NCBI GenBank assembly: GCA_001586965.3
Contig: LUCW03001965.1
Coordinates: 1-25,742 of the forward strand
Length of the DNA stretch: 25,742 bases
Origin: Sphaeroforma sirkka
Taxonomy: Eukaryota > Opisthokonta > Ichthyosporea > Ichthyophonida
Direction of reading: 5' to 3'
Part shown: piece by piece, positions 18,850 to 25,742 of the stretch
Layout of the letters: each line of letters begins with the position of its first letter
Position numbering within the stretch: the first letter of the stretch is position 1
The notes under the pieces: model-generated
The model's input: only the letters and a program-made list of their open reading frames with translations
What the model was told of the DNA's origin: nothing
The model's database searches: none
Made by a program: the position numbers and the translations under genes

Positions 18850-19215
18850 TCCTGATCGCTGCCTATGGTTTCCCACGTTGCATCCTCTTCTAACTCACCC
18901 TGTTCGATTTCGTCTGGGTGTGCCAGTATGGAAGCAATGTGTGTGTCTGTAGGCGTGGTCTCCTCCTGCTCCGTTTGCTGGTCGTCCGAGTCTGTTAGAG
19001 CCGTAATGGTGTTGACCGCGGGCAAACTCTTATCGAAGGATACGCCTTGCTTAAATCCTCGGCCCGAGCTGGATGTGAATCCAACCCTTTTGTTCGACTG
19101 GTAGTGCTTGCAGGATGATATATGCCTGAAACTGGGTGGGGCACCCGCTCTGCACGCGTAACACGTGGTGGTCGTAGACGTGCTTGTGCGTTGTGTGCTG
19201 CCTCCTCCTGTATTC
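18850..19215 (-). pseudogene. gag: element 3 nucleocapsid-like segment and acidic linker
   Basis: This stretch sits between gag and protease. A Thr/Ser-rich start leads to CYACRAGAPPSFRHISSC, a CX2CX9HX3C cluster that looks like a variant zinc knuckle for RNA binding. A basic patch (SNKRVGF, GRGFKQG) is followed by an acidic tail rich in Glu/Asp/Gln. The stretch is read in a different frame from gag and abuts it. Programmed frameshifting between gag and pol is common in the family, but I cannot tell it from decay here. Confidence 0.6.
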
Positions 19216-19219
19216 GTAT

Positions 19220-20923
19220 TCAAATTACGATCTCGTTGTTGGGCTGGAAACTGTCTACGCCTATCCCCACATTCATCTGTGTCCGTCCCCGTTGTCTGAG
19301 GATGGCATCGGTTTCTTGTATGTCTGGATTTAAAATGCGGAGAAGGTCTTCAGTCTCCAGGTGGTCCCAACCTATGTGGTGTTGTAGCGTGCGTTCATAC
19401 GTCATATTACCTGTCAGGTCCTCGAGGGCCTGTATGAGGCAGTGATTAAGCAACCGCTTAGGAAAGTCCTTGCCCTTATCTGCTCGCTCCCAGGCTCTCT
19501 TGTGAACTTCCACAATCTTGTTCAAATGTTCCCTGGCTGACTCTACACCCTTGGTGCGGGGATTACCCTTCGCCAACTTCTTAAAGGTAGGGTCTACGGT
19601 GGCCTTGCTCTCATGTTGACAGATTTGGTCTATGACCTGTTCCGCCGGATATACCCTCAGCTCATTATGGTTGTCACGGAGATAGTCAATTGTGGCCTTT
19701 GCTGCCTTAAAATGTATGAGTACCTTATAGAACCAACGTACCATCCACGACTCATCTAGTCCTGAGACATGGGCGTTCTTCAGTGCCTCTTCTAGCGCCC
19801 CTCGTGTGTCTCTATCGGCTGTGCTGCTTAATTGATAACGGTCTAAAGGCCAATCGGGCCATGTCCGTGGCTCCGGAGCTCTGTTCTTCCTGATAGCTTC
19901 CAATTGAGTATTCAACGCTCCTTTCAACGTATCGATCGTGGACGTTAGTAATGTACATCTTGGGACATCGTAGTTTCCCTGTGCTCGACAAAGTTCATCC
20001 ACAAAGAAGGATATCTTCCCTTCGAGGCGTTGACACATGGCTCGGCGATGCTCGTTCCACTGCGCTGGTGTCATGATCGGCTCTCTCGCCTGTTCGTCTT
20101 TGTGTGGTCGTTTTCTGCTGCCATGAACATTACCGTCGTCGACATCACTAGACTTGCGCTTACCGTCGTCGACGTCACTATACTTGCGCTTACCGTCGTC
20201 AACGTAACTAGCCTTGCGCATATCCTGTATCGATCGCGCGAAGTCTCGGTGCTGTCGGCTGAGTTCCCATCGTCTACGTAGTTGTTTTCGTTCGGCTTCC
20301 CTACGATAATCCCCATGTGGGTCGCTCAAATATTGCTCTAGCTGTCGGCCCCTGATTTCGTCAGAGTTTTGCTGACGAGTGCCCGTGGCCCACCCTGACA
20401 TATTTCTATGCCGTTGGACTTGTCGCTCATCCCCGTTGCCTGCGAGGGAATCCTGACTTGCACTGGTAAAACTCCCCGATCGAGTTCGCTTTCGAGTGAA
20501 ATCTCGTTCAGGTGCTCGGTGAAAAGGCTGCCATGAATACGGTCTATCACCCGCTGAATGAATGCCCGAAGTACCTCGGACATTGGCTACCCTGTGTCGC
20601 TCAGCTGCTGGTTCAGCAGACTTTGAACGACTAGTATGCCTAATCACAAATTGCACCTCACTGTCTTCTGGATCTGCTCTCCCTCTTGCCGATAAGCGAG
20701 ACCCGTGCCCCAACTGATGTCGCCTGCTTGCTGCCTGGCCCACGTCTTGGTCTGTCTGTTCATATCGCGGTTGTTCATCTCTTCGACGCGATGCTACTGT
20801 CTGGCGCGAAGAAGCTGTGCCTCCTTGGTGGGTCTCTGCTCGAAATCTGACAAAGATCTCTGGGTTGCTTTTGCCGTCGCGACGAGTGCGTCGAGGGCTA
20901 CGGGGTGCTGGACGCATATGCAT
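19220..20923 (-). CDS. gag: element 3 Gag protein, 567 residues
   Basis: A long open frame with an ATG start (Met-His-Met). The first 250 residues are Arg/Ser-rich and probably disordered, with RRTRRDG, RSKSAEP and TRKRTRSGSF blocks. Residues about 235-264 are three copies of a ten-residue unit built on S-D-V-D-D-G-K-R-K. Residues about 275-530 are helical and capsid-like, with QWNEHRRAMCQRLEGKISFF, WMVRWFYKVLIHF and HLNKIVEVHKRAWERADKGK. The end carries QRGRTQMNVG. Gag forms the virus-like particle. The assignment comes from position between the 5' LTR and protease and from the helical make-up, not from a diagnostic motif. This frame looks whole, but the element around it is broken. Confidence 0.75.
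   Translation of the reverse strand: MHMRPAPRSPRRTRRDGKSNPEIFVRFRAETHQGGTASSRQTVASRRRDEQPRYEQTDQDVGQAASRRHQLGHGSRLSARGRADPEDSEVQFVIRHTSRSKSAEPAAERHRVANVRGTSGIHSAGDRPYSWQPFHRAPERDFTRKRTRSGSFTSASQDSLAGNGDERQVQRHRNMSGWATGTRQQNSDEIRGRQLEQYLSDPHGDYRREAERKQLRRRWELSRQHRDFARSIQDMRKASYVDDGKRKYSDVDDGKRKSSDVDDGNVHGSRKRPHKDEQAREPIMTPAQWNEHRRAMCQRLEGKISFFVDELCRAQGNYDVPRCTLLTSTIDTLKGALNTQLEAIRKNRAPEPRTWPDWPLDRYQLSSTADRDTRGALEEALKNAHVSGLDESWMVRWFYKVLIHFKAAKATIDYLRDNHNELRVYPAEQVIDQICQHESKATVDPTFKKLAKGNPRTKGVESAREHLNKIVEVHKRAWERADKGKDFPKRLLNHCLIQALEDLTGNMTYERTLQHHIGWDHLETEDLLRILNPDIQETDAILRQRGRTQMNVGIGVDSFQPNNEIVI
20131..20220 (-). repeat. three 30-bp tandem repeats inside element 3 gag
   Basis: Three in-frame copies of a 30-base unit (20131-20160, 20161-20190, 20191-20220), each starting TACCGTCGTC on the plus strand. 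They encode a charged ten-residue repeat. Copies differ at a few bases, mainly the third. Confidence 0.85.
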
Positions 20924-21702
20924 CTTGATGTTAAGACTTCGATGTATGGCTTTGTGTTGTTGATGAATAGTTGGTCCAGATTGAAGGAGTGTCGGCTATT
21001 ATATAATAGTTGACTTCAGCCATTTGTGTTGCACACTTTCTTCCGCCGTTCTCCTCGTGATACCAAAATAGCTAATTATCATTGAATCATGTTGATGTCT
21101 ACAAGGTCTGCTTGCGGGTCCCCGAAAACTCGTTGCGCTCGAATACACCTTGTTATTGATGATTGCTAATCATTTTGTTTGGGTTGGTTTTGTTAATGAG
21201 TACTCGTTTTGCTCTCCTTTGCTCTGCCTATAGGAGTAATTAAGAGTTGCTGATAGACTCGAAGCGTGTTCAATGATCAACCGCCTGTCGTGTTCTAGCG
21301 TTCTGAATGCTCCTTTAATCCAACCTTCGGACCACTGTACTCCAACATCAATCAAATCCGAGGCCTGCAGCCAGGAAGTTCAGGTCAAGGTTCCCAAGAA
21401 TAACCTTGAAGCCCAAGGTAGTTACATCGGTTATGAAGTTGGAAAACCAAAAACAAAGTTCCCTATTCAAACCAACTTGAGTGTACTTGCACGATGCCTG
21501 ATAAGTGCCGTCTACTACTTGCATGTACTGTTTCTTCTGTACTTGCAAGAGTCCGCTGCATCTTGACGATTCGCCTTATACGTCGGTGATAACGTTCTCC
21601 TTAGTTTTCACCAACAATCATACAACCGTACCAGGCTATGTTGGTCCCTACGGCTGATTCACTTACGTTGACTTCCTTTCTCTCTAGAATGGAAATTTAA
21701 GT
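20924..21702 (-). other. gag-proximal leader of element 3
   Basis: About 780 bases between the gag start and the dispersed repeat. A few open stretches of 60-100 codons occur on both strands (minus 21170-21548 is the most protein-like, with LGFKVILGNLDLNFLAAGLG) but none has a known motif. No clear primer-binding site lies near gag. I cannot support a gene here. Confidence 0.35.
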
Positions 21703-22425
21703 ATATATATATATATATGTATATATATACGAAAATGTATTCTGTCTTGTAACATCGGTAAATATGTCTTCTAGTTGTGTGTTGGTCGTGGGTTCGATAC
21801 CCCCCGTGATATATTTTTTCCTATGCTTTCGTGACCATCGAAGTTCGCGCATGCAACGATGGCGAACATTCGACTCCGAGATATTTTCGAAAAATCGATC
21901 TTCTAACCATGCCAGTCTTTTCGTCTAGCCAATTGATTACCAAAACTTGCTCCCGTAGTTGATATTTGTTGAAAATACGAGTTGGAATCGCATTTTTTCT
22001 GTCTCAGTTTCTCCCAAACTGTGCCTAGCTCCTCTTCTGCATTGCTACCTGTCTCACGCGCGCTTAATTCACACGTTTCCATTCTACGTCGCCTGACACT
22101 GTCGATTCTACATTGCTACCTGCTTTTCTTGATCACCTCTATCTGCCCTTTGTCGTCGCTGTACTCGCCCACACCTATGAAAATCTGCCATATCGACCTT
22201 CTCTACGCCAAATTACGTTCTTCTATACCCCTAACTGCGATACTGCATCATGTTCGTGTTGTGTGGATTGACTAGGCCAGTCAAAACATTGTTCAAACGT
22301 CCTATGACTGCTAATTAGTCAGAGGAGGCCTTGATTGTCAACGACGGCCTGAAAAGTCGCATTGGAATTGAAGTATCTGGATTTTCGGACCGAAGATGGA
22401 TTAAAAAAAATCAAAAGAAGAATGA
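21703..22425. repeat. dispersed repeat, copy 1, with tRNA B-box-like motif
   Basis: About 720 bases that align with 24646-25411 from the AT run at the left end to AAGAAGAATGA at the right end, with many small differences. Shared blocks include TCTTCTAGTTG, CGATCTTCTAACCA, TTTTCGTCTAGCCAATTGATT, GCTACCTGTCTCACGCG and TCTGCCATATCGACCTTCTC. Near the left, GGTTCGATACC at 21791-21801 fits the RNA polymerase III B box and can fold as a T-arm (GGG-loop-CCC). A SINE or other non-autonomous repeat is possible. No reverse transcriptase or transposase is coded in it. It lies inside the leader of element 3. Confidence 0.7.
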
Positions 22426-22440
22426 ATGGTTGTTGGGAAG

Positions 22441-22625
22441 TGGTCGGATGACTAATTAATCTATAAAAATTTAGAAATAAAAAATGCTAAAAATTGCATA
22501 TATTACTAATCACTCCAATTTGCTCTAGATTTAAAATAAATTTTTTAAAATATGCATAAAATATAAAAATATATATATATATAAATCACGCAAGCGTATC
22601 AAACCGAGCAAAACGGATATATATA

Positions 22626-22695
<70 letters not shown>

Positions 22696-22938
22696 AAATC
22701 AAATTAGTAGCATTCGACCGGATGGTCGGATAACTATATATATATATATATATATTTATAGAAAAAAAAGAAGAAGAAATAAAATGCTCATCAGCTAAAT
22801 AAAATGGGCACCTGTTAATTTCTGCATATATTACTAATCACTCCAATTTGCTCTAGATTTATAATAATAATAAAATCTGCATAATGTATATATATATATA
22901 TGAAAATCACGCAAACGTATCAAACCGAGCAAAACGGA
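22441..22938. repeat. tandem duplication with AT microsatellites
   Basis: Two copies of a unit, about 22441-22617 and 22723-22938. Both run from TGGTCGGAT through CATATATTACTAATCACTCC and TTGCTCTAGATTT to AAACCGAGCAAAACGGA. Their AT-rich interiors have expanded differently. Between them is an (AT)n run of some 75 bases. Further short AT runs lie inside each unit. No coding potential was seen. Confidence 0.75.
22617..22693. repeat. long (AT)n microsatellite
   Basis: An almost pure AT dinucleotide run with one AATT interruption near 22627. It is the longest of several in the window. Others are 14753-14774, about 21703-21729, about 22569-22583, about 22734-22755, about 22886-22901, 24648-24658 and about 25598-25614. 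Confidence 0.9.
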
Positions 22939-22963
22939 AGGTGGGGATTTCTTTTCACTTATC

Positions 22964-23117
22964 TGTGCTCGGAAGACTTTGCTCTGTCGTAGTTTGCAAG
23001 CTCCTTTCGGCTATCCGGTTCTGAGGGAGATCAACTCCCCTGTGCTCGGAAGACTTTGCTCCTGTCGTACTTTACAAGCTCCTTTCAGCTACCCGGTTCT
23101 GAGGGAGATCAACTCCT
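22964..23117. repeat. 77-bp tandem duplication near the 5' LTR of element 3
   Basis: Two adjacent copies, 22964-23040 and 23041-23117, both running TGTGCTCGGAAGACTTTGCT to GAGGGAGATCAACTCC with about five differences. They lie 90 bases inside the 5' LTR in the element's leader. Such leader repeats could affect packaging or transcription, but nothing shows this. Confidence 0.85.
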
Positions 23118-23206
23118 GTAATTCGTCAATAAAATGAACTTCTCCGTCCACTATTATCCTCGAGATAAAATCGAATAATACACCTAAAAAGTAACTAGTC
23201 GTAAAA

Positions 23207-23387
23207 TGTAGTAAACACATCAAAATACGATACTAAAACCTACTGAGTCTCCTGAGGCTCAGTGCGGTGTATTTATTCTTATATTTGATTGTCTACGTGG
23301 TCTACAAATAATTCACCTCGTGTGTGAATTAATTGTAAACTAATTCTAACTCCACACTGATAGTGGTTTAAGGGGACTTTTACCACA
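23207..23387 (-). repeat. LTR type C, 5' LTR of element 3
   Basis: 181 bases, the upstream LTR for the minus-strand element, nearly identical to 14469-14647 over its whole length. Just inside it on the minus strand comes TTTTACGACTAGTTAC, which is not a standard TGG primer-binding site. The five bases outside (AAGAA) do not match those outside the other LTR (CTAGT). Confidence 0.88.
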
Positions 23388-24645
23388 AAGAAAGCAATAG
23401 GTGAAGCTGAGTATCGACACATCGATTGTCGAAGTATAATAAGTGAGAGCTACGATAGTTTAGACGCGTTAAGATGCTTTTGAATCGCTTTCATGGAATC
23501 ATTGAAAATGTATAGGGAAACAGTAGCGATTGTCCAAATCTGCGAACATATCTCAAATATTGAGAATATCCGGCTAACATTAATACTACGGGAACAACCC
23601 AAATCAAGGTACGTAAGGTTTTGTAAAATAGTGGAATTTTAGGCACAAGAATCTACTATGAAATCAGATAGGATACTTGGTGGTTCAGATGATGTAAAAA
23701 AGCACAGCTAAACATACAGGGTATTCTCCAATACTAGTGGTGTTGTGTGCAAAACAATAACTCACCAAACTAATTCATGAGGAACGTCATATAGCCATGA
23801 GATCAACGTCGGCGATATAGTTTCTAGCCAACAACGTAAAAACATGGTACGATCAAAGAGAGAGTACGAAGGAAGTTTCGATGAGGCAGGATGTCGATGG
23901 CGGGAGTAGACATGACACGTACGGGGTGCTACACGTGCAGAGTACATGCTCCCGCATCACTCTGAAAGGAGAGAAGGCACAAGAGGTTGGACATGATTTA
24001 AGGAGAGACGAAGGTCAGATGGTTTTCAAATGTTCTGGGGGGATTCCTAGAGTATCTTAATTGGTGTTGGGCATCTATAACGGTGTCGCGAGTCCTTCTA
24101 CTTCGGTATTTAAGTCGACTAAAGCGAGACGTTACGGATTCACAACGAATATTCATTCTTATAGACATTCTATCCCCACAACAGTGCCTAATCTCGACAA
24201 AACGTAGCGTACACGATGATATCGATCAACGTGGTACGAAGCGTTACCGCCTCAAGAAAGACCTAACCAGCCCTAGGCGGCAGTGGAATAGGTCGCGCAC
24301 TACCGCGACCCATTCCACCAACTCAGCAACAGGAAGATGATCATGCACCAGAGACGGTAGCAGCCTCTGATCTGCGTGCGAACCAGGGGAACGAGCCGAC
24401 ACTCGTGGATATGTAGCAAGTGCTGGTTTGTCTCCCAATTCGTCTTTAGAATTGCCAGCGTATCATCTTCTGTACTCCCTCCACTTGCAAGGGCAGCAAC
24501 AACCTACAACAGTAGGAGACAGCGTATTTCGAGATAGCAACCCACGCCTCTTCCACCAGCGAAGCGTAGACGCCAGAGACGACGTCACTACAGGCGAATT
24601 GAGGGCGGTGACAACATTTCAGCAACTCCAAGTTGAATTATTATA
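23388..24645. other. 1.25 kb without a supportable gene
   Basis: Mixed-composition sequence right of element 3. Open stretches of 60-85 codons occur on both strands. The segment at about 24220-24640 looks most coding-like on the plus strand, with Arg/Lys/Ser-rich and Gln/Pro-rich readings, but no motif was recognised and the readings are short. It may be degraded coding DNA of a host gene or of another mobile element. No repeat matches the rest of the window. Confidence 0.3.
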
Positions 24646-25411
24646 AAATATATATATACCATACCATGTATGTCTTGTGAAATCATCAGTATAAACATAT
24701 CACTCTTCTAGTTGGATATTAAAGAAGTTCTACATCTCATGGTCATTGGGTCACCCGATATGGGATGGTGCGTCCCACCGTCCGCCACGTGATATATTTT
24801 TTTTTTCTGCTTTCACCCACCATCCGAAGTTCGCGCATCAGAACGATGGCGAGAAGCTCGACTCAGTGATTTTCAATCGATCTTCTAACCAGCCAGTCTT
24901 TTCGTCTAGCCAATTGATTGCAAAACTTGCTCCCGTAAGTTGATATTGTTGAACATACGAGTTATCAATCATTTTCTGCCTCAGTTTCTCCCAGAACTGG
25001 TGCCTAGCTCCTCTACCATTGCTACCTGTCTCACGCGCTTAAATTCACACGTTTTCCATTCTACGTCGAGAGAGTGACACTCGAGTTAAACATTGCTACC
25101 TGCTTTTCTTGATCACCTCTATCTGCCCTTTTGTCGTCGCTGTACTCGCCCACACCTGCGCGAAAATCTGCCATATCGACCTTCTCGCCAATTCGTTTGT
25201 TCTTCTATACTATTTTGCGATGCTGCATCATGTGTTCGTGTTGTGTGGATTGACTAGGGAAGCCAGTCAAAACATTGTTCAAACGTCTATGACTGCTAAT
25301 TGGTCAGAGGGAGGCCTTGATTGTCAACGACGGCTGAAAGAGTCGCATTGAATTGAAGTATCTGGATTTTTCGAGACCGAAGATGGATTAAAAAATCAAA
25401 AAGAAGAATGA
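24646..25411. repeat. dispersed repeat, copy 2
   Basis: About 765 bases homologous to 21703-22425 in the same orientation, starting at an AT run and ending AAGAAGAATGA. The region matching the B box of copy 1 is changed here (GGGATGGTGCGTCCC-like), so that signal is lost or was never general. This copy lies outside element 3, which shows that the family spreads on its own. Confidence 0.75.
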
Positions 25412-25513
25412 GCTAAGTTTGAAGTGGAAATCGCTGTTCTGCACCTCCTTCATAAGTTCTGTGGCTTCTTCCAGCTTCTTGCTGATCTCACCAATGGGGT
25501 GGTCCGCGCCGGC
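25412..25513 (-). CDS. possible host exon fragment, helical
   Basis: On the minus strand an open stretch reads about 34 codons, AGADHPIGEISKKLEEATEL followed by MKEVQNSDFHFKLS. Many codons end in G or C, unlike the AT-rich surroundings. An in-frame stop lies just upstream, so it would need a splice acceptor near 25514 (GTGAG then CC). It runs left into the end of the dispersed repeat, where the frame soon stops. The protein looks like an amphipathic or coiled-coil helix, and the family was not recognised. AAG followed by GTGAGC near 25518 also looks like a splice donor on this strand, which would make part of the stretch intron instead. Confidence 0.35.
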
Positions 25514-25522
25514 TCACCTTGA

Positions 25523-25742
25523 ACCGGGATTTTGAGTACGCACTGCATTAGTAAAAAAGCCAATTAGGGTGGTAAGGCATTGGCACCAGATCATTGGATA
25601 TATATATATATATACGTAGCTATGGTAAACCTACAACCAAGGCATTTCAAGTGTTTGATCTGGTGAGTGGTTCTTACATTCAGAAACACAGACACGCATG
25701 TGCCAGGAAAAAGAAAACATACATACAGATACATCGATACAC
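25523..25742. other. right-edge unique sequence with (TA)n
   Basis: No gene is supported. It holds a TA run at about 25598-25614 and, on the minus strand, a TTTTTTACTAATGCAG stretch near 25540-25555 that resembles a branch point plus splice acceptor. That would fit an intron-bearing host gene on the minus strand continuing off the window. Confidence 0.3.

Larger units (their letters stand above)
14469..23387 (-). mobile_element. element 3: Ty3/Gypsy chromovirus-type LTR retrotransposon fossil
   Basis: A minus-strand element of about 8.9 kb between two matching LTRs (23207-23387 upstream, 14469-14647 downstream). It encodes gag, a zinc-knuckle segment, protease, reverse transcriptase, RNase H, a methyltransferase-like domain, integrase and a chromodomain. 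It is the best preserved of the three, with about four breaks and long open stretches. The LTRs differ by only about three substitutions and three small gaps, so insertion is recent compared with the other elements. The 2.3-kb leader is unusually long and carries other repeats. No matching target duplication is visible next to the LTRs. Confidence 0.85.

Noticed and set aside
20131-20220. Three evenly sized repeats as a possible CRISPR array
   Set aside because: The units are head to tail without spacers, lie in frame inside gag, and the genome is eukaryotic.
20705-21013. Plus-strand open frame rich in Cys/Ser/Leu
   Set aside because: It is antisense to the start of element 3 gag. Its composition follows from the Arg-rich sense strand.
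21273-21566. 97-codon plus-strand open frame in the element 3 leader as a host gene
   Set aside because: No motif, no ATG context or splice support, and it lies between the LTRs of element 3.
21780-21810. A functional tRNA gene at the GGTTCGATACC motif
   Set aside because: Only a B-box/T-arm-like piece is visible. No acceptor stem, anticodon arm or A box could be placed around it.
21982-22275. 97-codon open frame within the dispersed repeat
   Set aside because: Copy 2 of the repeat does not keep the same reading, there is no known motif, and the Ser/Leu/Pro-rich composition looks like chance.
14469-23387. An envelope gene that would make element 3 an endogenous retrovirus or errantivirus
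   Set aside because: No signal peptide, furin-like site or transmembrane protein follows pol. After the chromodomain come only the 3' untranslated region and the LTR.
1-25742. Bacterial or phage origin of the window
   Set aside because: Gypsy elements with LTRs and a chromodomain, long AT microsatellites and splice-like signals point to a eukaryotic nuclear genome.

Overview
The window is eukaryotic nuclear DNA made almost wholly of repeats. It holds three Ty3/Gypsy (Metaviridae-type) LTR retrotransposon fossils, pieces of their LTRs, a second dispersed repeat family and many (AT)n microsatellites. There is no operon structure, and I saw no rRNA or convincing tRNA gene. The host cannot be named from the sequence. 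A repeat-rich protist or fungus-like genome would fit, but this is a guess. The only candidate host coding sequence is a short exon-like stretch at the far right edge.

Layout, left to right. 1-1326 is a mosaic of LTR ends: the tail of one LTR (1-80), a copy of LTR type B (238-410), an inverted partial copy of LTR type A (551-964) and possible gag remains. 1327-7031 is element 1, a plus-strand Gypsy element ending in a full type A LTR. 7132-13468 is element 2, a plus-strand sister of element 1 ending in a type B LTR. 13469-14021 is a GC-richer, coding-looking island of unknown origin. 14022-14468 holds another type A LTR segment, plus a segment matching the first 80 bases of the window. 14469-23387 is element 3, a minus-strand Gypsy element with a different, better balanced base composition. 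Its two short LTRs (type C) are about 98% alike. Its leader carries a foreign repeat, AT microsatellites and tandem duplications. 23388-24645 has no gene I can support. 24646-25411 is a second copy of the repeat found in the element 3 leader. 25412-25742 holds the exon-like piece and unique sequence.

All three elements share one gene order: gag, protease, reverse transcriptase, RNase H, an extra domain with an NPP motif resembling a Dam-type methyltransferase, then integrase. Element 3 ends in a clear chromodomain, and elements 1 and 2 have a diverged segment in the same place. LTR type A follows the polypurine tract of element 1 and LTR type B that of element 2. A type B copy also lies far upstream of element 1. 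This suggests that element 1 sits inside element 2, between its 5' LTR and its gag. All three elements are broken: element 1 most (around ten breaks), element 2 moderately (about half a dozen or more), element 3 least (about four).

The points most worth a second look are the methyltransferase-like domain inside Gypsy pol in two distinct lineages, the nested sister elements, the GC-rich island, and the dispersed repeat with a tRNA B-box-like motif.
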